Assembly (NCBI GenBank): GCA_028702245.1 | Contig: JAQVPE010000051.1 | Location: forward strand, 1-6,325 | Source of the DNA: Candidatus Izemoplasmatales bacterium | GTDB lineage: Bacteria; Bacillota_I; Bacilli_A; Izemoplasmatales; Hujiaoplasmataceae | Length of the DNA: 6,325 nucleotides | Reading direction: 5' to 3' | Part shown: piece by piece, positions 1 to 5,912 of the stretch | Position numbering within the stretch: position 1 is the stretch's first letter | Layout of the letters: every line of letters begins with the position of its first letter | Made by a program: the position numbers and the translations under genes | The notes under the pieces: model-generated | Told to the model about the DNA's origin: nothing | Databases searched by the model: none | The model's input: only the letters and a program-made list of their open reading frames with translations

Positions 1-97
1 CGATCTGCAGGTCGCAGGACTGGAAATCACCGCGATCAAAGATGTCACGCCGGTCCCGCACAACGGGTGCCGTCCACCAAAACGGCCTCGCGGCTAA
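1..97 (+). CDS. rpsK: 30S ribosomal protein S11, 3' end only (partial)
   Basis: Only the last 31 codons are present; the first complete codon begins at base 2 and the TAA stop is at 95-97. The readable tail contains [18 protein letters not shown] followed by RPPKRPRG. This is the highly conserved C-terminus of S11, whose basic RPPKR-type end contacts 16S rRNA in the platform of the small subunit. It lies 15 bases upstream of the rpoA start, the usual rpsK-rpoA-rplQ order of the bacterial alpha operon. The upstream part of the gene lies outside the window, so its start and overall integrity cannot be judged. Confidence 0.96.
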   Translation, partial: DLQVAGLEITAIKDVTPVPHNGCRPPKRPRG

Positions 98-98
98 A

Positions 99-105
99 AG
101 GAGGT
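99..105 (+). promoter_or_regulatory. Ribosome binding site deciding the TTG start of rpoA
   Basis: AGGAGGT lies directly after the rpsK stop codon and 7-8 bases before TTG at 113. It is a near-perfect anti-Shine-Dalgarno match. It supports TTG as the initiation codon even though the next in-frame ATG codons lie far inside the conserved protein. Confidence 0.85.
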
Positions 106-112
106 AACGACG

Positions 113-1063
113 TTGAAAGACTTGAAATTCGAAAAACCGAAAACGATCACCGAGGAGATCGACGAGAAATACGGACGCTTTGTCATCAGTCCGCTTGACC
201 GTGGCTTTGGTATCACCATCGGAAATTCACTGCGCCGAGTCTTGCTGTCATCACTTCCCGGCGCTGCGATCATCAACTGCGAGATCGAGGGCGTCCAACA
301 CGAATTTACCGCGATCGAGAACGTCGTCGAAGATGTGACGACAATCGTTTTGAATCTTAAGGGAATCGTTCTGACAATCGATTCGGCAAATCCCACTGTC
401 CAAAAACGCATGGAAATCATCGTTGACGGACCTCAAGATGTTTATGCCAAGGATATCATCGTCGACGACGAAGTCGAGATCATCAATCCCGATCATTACA
501 TCTGTCATGTCAACAAAGGCAAACGGTTCCGGATGGTCATGACTGCTGCCAAAGGCAATGGCTATCAAAGCGCCGAAAGAAACGCCTATTTCGACAACCG
601 CGTTGGTGTGATTCCGATCGACAGCATCTACACCCCTGTCGTCAGAGCCAACTACGCGGTCGACAAAACCCGTGTCGATGATTCGGGCGACTATGACAAA
701 TTGATCGTCGAACTATGGACCAATGGTTCGATCAATCCGAAGGAAGCTGTCGGCATGGCTTCAAAAATGCTGATCGATCATTTCCAATCCCTGGTTGAAC
801 TTTCAGCGAAAGCCATGACCGAAGATTTCATGATCGAACGCAAAAGCGAAGAACAAACCCGCAATCTCGAGAAACCGATTGAGGATCTCGATTTGTCGGT
901 AAGAAGTTATAACTGCCTGAAGCGCGCCGGCATCCATACGCTCGGCGAGCTGATCGAAAAGACCGAGGAAGACATGATGAAAGTCCGCAACCTCGGCAAG
1001 AAATCGCTCAAGGAAGTCAAGACGAAACTCGAAGAACTTAACTTGAGCCTCGCGAAACACTAA
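113..1063 (+). CDS. rpoA: DNA-directed RNA polymerase subunit alpha
   Basis: This is the alpha subunit of RNA polymerase, which dimerises to nucleate assembly of beta and beta' and contacts promoter UP elements and activators. The 316-residue length is normal for Gram-positive alpha. The N-terminal assembly domain (about 1-235) carries the family motif LDRGFGITIGNSLRRVLLSS (residues 28-47) and VVEDVTTIVLNLKGI (71-85). An acidic linker (about 236-256) leads to the C-terminal domain (about 257-313). There VRSYNCLK and NLGKKSL preserve the DNA-contacting residues equivalent to E. coli R265, N268, G296, K298 and S299 (here R264, N267, G295, K297, S298). Initiation is at TTG, supported by AGGAGGT at 99-105 and by the length of the family N-terminus. 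The gene sits between rpsK and rplQ in the conserved alpha operon and ends 18 bases before rplQ. It appears intact, with nothing missing. Confidence 0.98.
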   Translation: MKDLKFEKPKTITEEIDEKYGRFVISPLDRGFGITIGNSLRRVLLSSLPGAAIINCEIEGVQHEFTAIENVVEDVTTIVLNLKGIVLTIDSANPTVQKRMEIIVDGPQDVYAKDIIVDDEVEIINPDHYICHVNKGKRFRMVMTAAKGNGYQSAERNAYFDNRVGVIPIDSIYTPVVRANYAVDKTRVDDSGDYDKLIVELWTNGSINPKEAVGMASKMLIDHFQSLVELSAKAMTEDFMIERKSEEQTRNLEKPIEDLDLSVRSYNCLKRAGIHTLGELIEKTEEDMMKVRNLGKKSLKEVKTKLEELNLSLAKH

Positions 1064-1081
1064 TTGATGAGGAGGTAAATC

Positions 1082-1441
1082 ATGGCAAGAGGATATAGCA
1101 AACTCAACCGCAGAAGCGACAACCGCAAGGCGTTGATGCGCGATCTCGCGACCCAGTTGATCTTGCACGGCAAGATCGAAACGTCGCTGATCAAAGCCAA
1201 ACAGCTCCGCAAGCCGGTTGAACGATTGGTAACTTACGCAAAGAAAGGCGATTTGCATTCTTTGAGATTAGCCGAGAAGGTCCTGCGCGATCTATCGCTT
1301 GAGAACCAGACCGCGCTTTCCAAACTGTTCAAGGAAATCGGTCCCAAATATCAAGACCGCAATGGCGGCTACACCAGAATCTATCGCACCGGTCATCGTC
1401 TGGGCGATTCCTGCCCGATGGCAATCATTGAACTGGTTTGA
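1082..1441 (+). CDS. rplQ: 50S ribosomal protein L17
   Basis: The 119-residue product is a full-length bacterial L17, a large-subunit protein near the peptide exit tunnel. The N-terminus has the family pattern of a short basic lead followed by KLNRRSDNRKALMRDLATQL (residues 8-27). The C-terminal half carries LFKEIGPKYQDRNGGYTRI (82-100) and ends GDSCPMAIIELV, the signature L17 tail. ATG at 1082 is preceded by AGGAGGT at 1070-1076. The gene follows rpoA by 18 bases and is followed 11 bases after its TGA stop by an intrinsic terminator. It is therefore the last gene of the ribosomal-protein operon. No oddities were seen. Confidence 0.97.
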   Translation: MARGYSKLNRRSDNRKALMRDLATQLILHGKIETSLIKAKQLRKPVERLVTYAKKGDLHSLRLAEKVLRDLSLENQTALSKLFKEIGPKYQDRNGGYTRIYRTGHRLGDSCPMAIIELV

Positions 1442-1452
1442 CCAACGAAACT

Positions 1453-1480
1453 AAGTGCTGAGGATAATCAGCACTTTTTT
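1453..1480 (+). terminator. Rho-independent terminator ending the rpsK-rpoA-rplQ transcript
   Basis: AAGTGCTGA (1453-1461) pairs perfectly with TCAGCACTT (1468-1476) across a 6-base loop, giving a 9-bp stem. The run of T at 1475-1480 overlaps the stem end. It lies 11 bases after the rplQ stop. The structure is complete on the + strand and separates the ribosomal operon from the CBS/ecf operon. Confidence 0.88.
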
Positions 1481-1494
1481 CATTGTCAAAACGG

Positions 1495-1523
1495 TTGCGG
1501 CAAACGCTTAATAATGTTATATT
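1495..1523 (+). promoter_or_regulatory. Putative sigma-A-type promoter with extended -10 for the CBS-ecf-truA operon
   Basis: A -10 box TATATT (1518-1523, 5 of 6 to TATAAT) has an upstream TG at 1515-1516 in the extended -10 position. A weak -35, TTGCGG (1495-1500, 3 of 6 to TTGACA), lies at the ideal 17-base spacing. The region is A/T-rich relative to its surroundings and sits directly after the terminator. Predicted transcription would start near 1530, which leaves a very short leader before the ribosome binding site at 1538-1542. This is prediction from motifs only. Confidence 0.55.
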
Positions 1524-1537
1524 TTTGATTGGGTATG

Positions 1538-1542
1538 AAGGA
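1538..1542 (+). promoter_or_regulatory. Ribosome binding site choosing the ATG at 1552
   Basis: AAGGA ends 9 bases before ATG at 1552. The neighbouring ATGs at 1543 and 1546 are too close to it to use it. The upstream in-frame TTG at 1483 lies in the tail of the rplQ terminator and upstream of the predicted promoter, with no Shine-Dalgarno sequence. Confidence 0.65.
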
Positions 1543-1551
1543 ATGATGGAT

Positions 1552-2271
1552 ATGAACAACAAACTGGCATTTTTAAAACAATTTAAGCTTTTGGAGAAAC
1601 ACCTACGCGTGGAATACGAACGGGGAGATTACAAAGAATCCAGTTTTATGGCGACCCTGTTCCGCATCCGCGGCCGGAAGGAAAACCCAATCATCGCCAA
1701 TCCGGCTTACTTTGATGTTTTGCAGCAGGCAGCCCAACTTCGAAATATCATCGTCCACAATGACGACATCGCCGACCCGACCGACGAATTTTTAGCCAAG
1801 TTCAAAGGGGTTGTCAAGCTGGTCACCACCCCCGAGCGGGTCGACAAAGTGATGATTCCCTTGTTTTCAATCAAAAAGTGCACGAGTGAAAACACCATCG
1901 ACGAAGTGATGAATTTGATGGAACAATCAGGTTATTCGAAAATTCCCGTCATTCAAAACAACAGACTCATAGGTGTTTTCACCGAGAAAGCTTTTTACTA
2001 CTATCTCGCGCTTCTTCCCGATCAGGCCGTCTCTAGAAGGATGAAGGTCAAAGAACTGCTGGAAGCCATCGATCTTGACGGCGACCCGGCGCCCTATTTT
2101 GATTTCATCGCCCGTGCCGCCGACGTTTTCCAAGCTTTAAGGCGCTTCCGCCGCGACTTCAAGGAAAAGAACAAACTCGAAATGCTGTTTGTGACCGAAA
2201 ACGGTCAAAAGCACGAGCAAGTCCTCGGGATTTTGACCCTCAAGGATCTCGAACATGTCATATCTATCTAG
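1552..2271 (+). CDS. CBS-domain pair protein with HEPN-like helical N-terminal domain
   Basis: The protein has 239 residues from the chosen ATG and is cytosolic, with no signal peptide or membrane segment. Residues about 1-95 are predicted helical and contain LRNIIVHND (63-71). Its R64-x4-H69 spacing matches the Rx4-6H motif of HEPN RNase-like domains. Residues about 98-155 form a first CBS repeat (VDKVMIPLFSI, then SKIPVIQNNRLIGVFTEKA). Residues about 165-238 form a longer second repeat ending VLGILTLKDLEHV. Its T229-L-K-D232 fits the [ST]xx[DN] ribose/phosphate contact of nucleotide-binding CBS repeats; the first repeat lacks that Asp. CBS pairs usually sense adenine nucleotides, so ligand-controlled activity is plausible, but ligand and target are unknown. 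It is the first gene of the operon leading into ecfA1, 26 bases downstream. A longer form from TTG 1483 is possible but unlikely. The CBS call is strong; the HEPN-like call is inference from one motif. Confidence 0.85.
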   Translation: MNNKLAFLKQFKLLEKHLRVEYERGDYKESSFMATLFRIRGRKENPIIANPAYFDVLQQAAQLRNIIVHNDDIADPTDEFLAKFKGVVKLVTTPERVDKVMIPLFSIKKCTSENTIDEVMNLMEQSGYSKIPVIQNNRLIGVFTEKAFYYYLALLPDQAVSRRMKVKELLEAIDLDGDPAPYFDFIARAADVFQALRRFRRDFKEKNKLEMLFVTENGQKHEQVLGILTLKDLEHVISI

Positions 2272-2297
2272 CTTAATGAAACTACCGGAGTGATCAT

Positions 2298-3098
2298 ATG
2301 AGTTATATCGAAATCAAGGATCTGTCTTTTTCATATACGAAAAAGCGGCAAATCCTGAAAAATATCGGCATCAACATCGAAAAAGGCGAATGGATCGCCA
2401 TTTTGGGGCATAATGGATCAGGGAAATCGACTTTGGCAAAAACGATCGTTGGTTTGCTTGAACCCGGAGCGGGATCGATCACGGTTGACGGCATCAAACT
2501 TGACCAAGATACGCTTCAAAGCGTTCGCCGGAAAATTGGAATCGTCTTTCAAAATCCCGACAACCAGTTTGTGGGCGTCACTGTAAGGGACGACATCGCC
2601 TTTGGCATGGAAAACCTCTGTGTTCCGAAAGCCGAAATGCTCGAGCGGATTGAATATTTCGCCACCAAGGTCGGAATGGAAAAGTTTCTTGACAAAGAGC
2701 CCGCATCCCTTTCGGGAGGACAGAAACAACGCGTGGCGATCGCGGGGATCTTGGCGATGCAGACCGAGATCATGATCTTTGACGAGGCGACCTCAATGCT
2801 CGATCCCTACGCCAGAGGCGATTTGATGGAGCACATCAAGAAACTCCACAATGAAGGCTTAACGATCATCATGATCACTCATGAAATCGAAGAGGCGCTG
2901 CTCGCCGACCGGCTTGTGATCATGAAGGATGGGGCCATTTTCGCCGATGGTCCCAAAGAAGAGTTATTGAAAAAACCGGATCTTTTCCAGGGGTCAGCTT
3001 TGGAACTGCCTTTTTCGTTAAGACTTGCGAACCAACTTACGGGCGCCGGCTTTGAGGAGGTGAGGGGATACCTATGGGAATCCGCTTTCAGGAAGTAA
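2298..3098 (+). CDS. ecfA1: ECF transporter energy-coupling ATPase EcfA1
   Basis: This is one of the two ABC ATPases that power energy-coupling factor transporters for vitamins and transition metals, on the cytoplasmic face of EcfT. All ABC elements are present in 266 residues: Walker A GHNGSGKST (37-45), Q-loop FQNPDNQ (84-90), signature SLSGGQKQR (137-145), Walker B IMIFDEA (158-164, D162 and catalytic E163), D-loop SMLD and H-loop His195. The QNPDNQFVG stretch and the FDEATSMLDP form (rather than LDEPTSGLDP) are typical of EcfA1. The ATG at 2298 follows GGAG (2287-2290) by 7 bases. The 3' end overlaps ecfA2 by 25 bases, and the protein is slightly shorter at the C-terminus than the roughly 280-residue Bacillus homologue. 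Assignment to EcfA1 over a generic CbiO-type ATPase rests on the gene order with ecfA2 and ecfT. Confidence 0.95.
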   Translation: MSYIEIKDLSFSYTKKRQILKNIGINIEKGEWIAILGHNGSGKSTLAKTIVGLLEPGAGSITVDGIKLDQDTLQSVRRKIGIVFQNPDNQFVGVTVRDDIAFGMENLCVPKAEMLERIEYFATKVGMEKFLDKEPASLSGGQKQRVAIAGILAMQTEIMIFDEATSMLDPYARGDLMEHIKKLHNEGLTIIMITHEIEEALLADRLVIMKDGAIFADGPKEELLKKPDLFQGSALELPFSLRLANQLTGAGFEEVRGYLWESAFRK

Positions 3099-3931
3099 GC
3101 TTCCACTATCCGCAAAACCAACTCACCTATTATCAGGCAATCGCCAATATTACGCTAGATATCGAAAGCAAGAATGAGTTCATCTGTTTAGTCGGCCGGA
3201 CCGGCTCCGGAAAATCGACACTTGCCCAGCATATGAATGCATTGCTCTTGCCGACTTCGGGAACCCTCGAGATTTTTGGCACCAAAATCACCGCCAAACG
3301 CGATAAAAAGACCAACTACAACAGTTTGCGCAAGCACGTTGGCTTGGTATTCCAGTTTCCCGAGTATCAGCTTTTTGAGGAAACCGTCGAAAAAGACATC
3401 ATGTTTGGCCCTTTGAACTTCCATACCGGCATTGACGAGGCTAAGGAAATTGCCAGAGAGACTTTGAAACTAGTCGGTCTCGACGAAAGTTATCTAAACC
3501 GCAATCCGTTCAATCTTTCCGGTGGTGAGAAGAAAAGAGTCGCTATCGCCGGCATTTTGGCATTTGATCCGGATATCCTCGTTCTCGATGAACCGACGTC
3601 GGGACTCGACCCCCGCGGCAAGACCCAGATGATGGAGCTCTTCAAAGAGATTCAAGATAAAACCGGTAAATCGATCATCATTATCACTCATGACATGGAC
3701 CTTGTCTATGAACACGCGTCCAGGGTAGTTGTTCTTTATGATGGCGAACTCATCTACGACGAATCGCCAAAAGCTTTGTTCAAACGCGAAGGACTGGAAA
3801 AATATCATCTTCAGTATCCGAGTCCAATCAGGGTTTTGAAAGATCTAAAAGAACGTTTTGATCTCGATCTCGATATTTATCAAAGAAATCTGAGTGACGC
3901 CGTCACGGCCTTGAAAAGGGCGGTGAAATGA
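3074..3931 (+). CDS. ecfA2: ECF transporter energy-coupling ATPase EcfA2
   Basis: This is the second ATPase of the ECF module, pairing with EcfA1 as a heterodimer. The 285 residues contain Walker A GRTGSGKST (41-49), the EcfA2-typical Q-loop FQFPEYQLFEETVEKDIMFGP (93-112 region, Q94), signature NLSGGEKKR (147-155), Walker B ILVLDEPTSGLDP (168-180, D172 and E173) and H-loop His206. Its signature ends in Glu (LSGGE) where EcfA1 has Gln, the usual difference between the two paralogues. ATG at 3074 lies inside the ecfA1 reading frame. It is preceded by a purine-rich Shine-Dalgarno region (GAGGAGGTGAGGGG, 3054-3067), so both cistrons are probably translationally coupled. The TGA stop overlaps the ecfT ATG in an ATGA junction (3928-3931). 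The gene appears intact. Confidence 0.96.
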   Translation: MGIRFQEVSFHYPQNQLTYYQAIANITLDIESKNEFICLVGRTGSGKSTLAQHMNALLLPTSGTLEIFGTKITAKRDKKTNYNSLRKHVGLVFQFPEYQLFEETVEKDIMFGPLNFHTGIDEAKEIARETLKLVGLDESYLNRNPFNLSGGEKKRVAIAGILAFDPDILVLDEPTSGLDPRGKTQMMELFKEIQDKTGKSIIIITHDMDLVYEHASRVVVLYDGELIYDESPKALFKREGLEKYHLQYPSPIRVLKDLKERFDLDLDIYQRNLSDAVTALKRAVK

Positions 3932-4893
3932 TGAGAAACATCGTTATCGGGCAATACTTGCCCGGTTCTGGATTTTTCTACAAGATGGACCCCAGGACGA
4001 AGATCATGGGTGTGATCATCATGATGGTGGCGATCTTTCTTTTAGAGACGATCGTCCAATTGGCGATCGCGCTTGCGATCGGTATCGTCCTGATGATTCT
4101 TGGGAGGTTGTCGATCATAAGGATCGCCAGAGGCATGCGGCCGTTGTTTGTATTGCTGATATTTACCTTCTTCTTCCAAATTCTTTTTAATAGAGAAGGC
4201 GAACTCTATCTCCAAGAGTCAATGACGGTGTCGCTTTCATCGATCGGCGGCATCATCCTTCTCACTATCATCTGGCGTTTGCTCGCGAGATTCAAACGCT
4301 TCCGGTTTTTCCTTTTGCTCGCTTATCTGGTTGGTATCTTTTTTGCTTTCTCGTTATTGACTTACGGGTATACCTTCACTACATTCACTTTCTCGATTTA
4401 TGAACGCGGCGTCGAGATGAGTGTTTTTGTCGTGATCAGGTTGCTCGTCATCATCACGCTGTCGACGATTCTGACGCTGACTACGAAACCGACCGACCTC
4501 ACTCAAGGGCTTGAAAGCCTTTTGCGGCCCTTGAAGATCATTGGCATCAGATCTGAGGATTTTGCTCTGATCATATCGATCAGCCTTCGCTATATTCCCA
4601 CGATTCTCGACGAGGCCAACAAGATCATGGCCGCCCAAGCCAGCCGGGGAGCCGATTTCCAACAAGGCAAACTGAAAGACAAGATTCGCCAGATCATCTC
4701 GTTACTAGTCCCGATGTTCATCATCGCCTTCAAAAGAAGCGAAGATTTGGCAGACGCGATGGAAACCCGCAATTTTGTTCCCGGGATGAAGCGGACGAGG
4801 ATCCACGAACTTGCTTTTAACATGACCGACGCTTTTGCCAGTTTGTTCATTTTGTGCTCTTTGGCGGCTTCGATCGTTTTGCGGGTCCTTTGA
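3928..4893 (+). CDS. ecfT: ECF transporter transmembrane scaffold EcfT with extra hydrophobic insertion
   Basis: This is the integral membrane subunit that couples the EcfA1/EcfA2 ATPases to interchangeable S components. The opening GQYLPGSGFFYKMDPRTKI (8-26) is the family N-terminus. Hydrophobic segments lie about 27-58 (two), 72-88, 161-186, 252-269 and 300-319. The cytoplasmic coupling region has SLRYIPTILDEANKIMAAQ (219-237), followed by the two short X-Arg-X elements that dock on the ATPases, here SRG (239-241) and TRN (280-282) in place of the commoner ARG. At 321 residues it is about 55 longer than the ~265-residue Bacillus EcfT. The excess maps to residues about 97-153, where two additional hydrophobic stretches (about 105-120 and 126-147) separate FNREGELYL from SIYERGVEMSVFV. 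Reading continues in frame on both sides, so this is not a frameshift. ATG 3928 overlaps the ecfA2 stop; a second ATG at 3931 is an equally possible start. Confidence 0.94.
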   Translation: MMRNIVIGQYLPGSGFFYKMDPRTKIMGVIIMMVAIFLLETIVQLAIALAIGIVLMILGRLSIIRIARGMRPLFVLLIFTFFFQILFNREGELYLQESMTVSLSSIGGIILLTIIWRLLARFKRFRFFLLLAYLVGIFFAFSLLTYGYTFTTFTFSIYERGVEMSVFVVIRLLVIITLSTILTLTTKPTDLTQGLESLLRPLKIIGIRSEDFALIISISLRYIPTILDEANKIMAAQASRGADFQQGKLKDKIRQIISLLVPMFIIAFKRSEDLADAMETRNFVPGMKRTRIHELAFNMTDAFASLFILCSLAASIVLRVL

Positions 4894-4894
4894 A

Positions 4895-5872
4895 ATGTTG
4901 ATGGATTACATTGAATTGAGCACAAAAATCCATCCTGAAGCCGGGTTGAAACACGATGGAACCGTGATTCTTGGAAAAGACAAGATTACAGAATATATCG
5001 AGCATAATCACGAGGTATTCACAAACCTCGTTCTTGAACCATGGCAAGGGTCGACCGTGTTATTTGGTGAAAATCATGATAAAGAGAACATTAAAATCGA
5101 TTTTGAAAACGAATTGGTGAAACGGATCGTCATTTCTTCCAAGAAGTCAAAGAAGCATCGGTTAGCATTAGTCATAGCCTATGATGGCTCGGAGTTTTCT
5201 GGTTTTCAGATGCAAAAAAGCGATCGTTCGGTCCAGGCCGAGATCGAAGCTGTCGTCTCGCGGATAAACGGAGAAAAGACATCGGTTCAAGGTGCGTCCA
5301 GAACCGATACCGGGGTTCACGCTCTTGGACAGGTCATCCATTTTGATAGCGCCAGGACCTTTGAAGAAAAAAGATGGGTTGATGTTTTGAACCGGCAACT
5401 GCCACAAGATATCCATTGCATCAAAGCCTCGTTTGCGCCCCCGCTTTTCCACTCTCGCTATGACGCAAAAAGAAAGACTTATCGTTATGTCATCAATACG
5501 GGAGAAATCAACCCTTTAAGACGAAAATACGAAGCCAATTACTACAATCTTGATCTTGAATCGCTTGAGGAAAACCTAAAACAACTTATCGGTTATCATG
5601 ACTTCACGAGTTTCTGCTCTGGACAAAAAGAAGATAAACGAAGAACGATCTTCGACGCTCATTATGAAGCGTATCAGGACCGGATCGAACTATTCTTCAC
5701 CGGAGATGGTTTCTTGCATCACATGATCAGGCTGATCGTCGCCGAACTCGTAAAGATAACGACTAAACAGACAGAAAAAAATATCAGCGAGATAATCGCT
5801 GAACTTTCAAGAAAGACAACAACGCGTCTGGCTCCTGCGGCGGGGCTCTATCTAATGGAAGTAAGGTATTAA
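4895..5872 (+). CDS. truA: tRNA pseudouridine(38-40) synthase TruA with N-terminal extension
   Basis: TruA converts U38, U39 and U40 of the tRNA anticodon stem-loop to pseudouridine. The catalytic core (residues about 88-325) is complete at roughly normal TruA length. It has LALVIAYDGSEFSGFQMQ (90-107), the catalytic-Asp motif GASRTDTGVHALGQ (133-146, D138), FHSRYDAKRKTYRY (185-198), HDFTSFC, GFLHHMIR (272-279) and the closing LAPAAGLYLMEV (312-323). Ahead of the core is an in-frame, stop-free segment of about 88 residues not found in ordinary TruA. It contains GTVILGKDKITEYIEHNHEVF (22-42), which faintly recalls NTF2/SnoaL-like folds (inference). ATG 4895 sits one base after the ecfT stop; ATG 4901 is an alternative. 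Neither has a convincing Shine-Dalgarno, so initiation may depend on coupling from ecfT. An internal start near TTG/GTG 5114-5117 would give a normal TruA but also lacks a Shine-Dalgarno. The enzyme call is secure; the start is uncertain. Confidence 0.93.
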   Translation: MLMDYIELSTKIHPEAGLKHDGTVILGKDKITEYIEHNHEVFTNLVLEPWQGSTVLFGENHDKENIKIDFENELVKRIVISSKKSKKHRLALVIAYDGSEFSGFQMQKSDRSVQAEIEAVVSRINGEKTSVQGASRTDTGVHALGQVIHFDSARTFEEKRWVDVLNRQLPQDIHCIKASFAPPLFHSRYDAKRKTYRYVINTGEINPLRRKYEANYYNLDLESLEENLKQLIGYHDFTSFCSGQKEDKRRTIFDAHYEAYQDRIELFFTGDGFLHHMIRLIVAELVKITTKQTEKNISEIIAELSRKTTTRLAPAAGLYLMEVRY

Positions 5873-5894
5873 AAAAGCCAAGCTGACTTGGCTT
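5871..5894 (-). terminator. Rho-independent terminator for the convergent metal permease gene
   Basis: AAGCCAAG (5875-5882) pairs with CTTGGCTT (5887-5894) around a CTGA loop (8-bp stem). On the - strand the stem is followed by a T run, the complement of AAAAAA at 5871-5876. This is the correct polarity for ending transcription from the permease gene, whose stop is at 5913-5915. On the + strand no T run follows, so it should be weaker for truA. Its U-tract shares bases with the truA TAA stop (5870-5872). Confidence 0.82.
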
Positions 5895-5912
5895 GATTGA
5901 TTAAGGAATTTG

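Noticed and set aside
803..1258. Long open frame on the - strand antisense to the rpoA 3' end and rplQ (151 codons)
   Set aside because: It lies fully opposite two highly conserved genes, has no ribosome binding site or recognisable domain, and its composition is what codon bias on the other strand would produce.
1483..1551. Upstream in-frame extension of the CBS protein from TTG 1483
   Set aside because: It starts in the rplQ terminator tail, spans the predicted promoter, and lacks a ribosome binding site.
1441..1551. Possible riboswitch or leader regulating the ecf operon
   Set aside because: The only strong hairpin is the rplQ terminator, upstream of the predicted promoter. The leader after the promoter is too short for a riboswitch aptamer.
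2735..4082. GCGATCGC octamers (near 2737 and 4063) resembling HIP1-type repeats
   Set aside because: Only two copies were noted, both explained by Ala-Ile-Ala codons (GCG ATC GCG) in a genome that favours ATC and GCG. They are not a repeat family.
4216..4386. Possible frameshift or mobile insertion in ecfT
   Set aside because: The frame is continuous, flanking EcfT motifs are intact, and no inverted or direct repeats were seen at the edges. It is reported as an in-frame insertion instead.
4835..4894. Longer truA form starting at TTG 4835
   Set aside because: It would overlap ecfT by 59 bases, has no Shine-Dalgarno, and its residues are the out-of-frame reading of the ecfT C-terminus.
4354..4925. 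Open frames on the - strand opposite ecfT
   Set aside because: The translations are shadows of a membrane-protein gene with no recognisable family, no Shine-Dalgarno and no promoter. The + strand reading is unambiguous.
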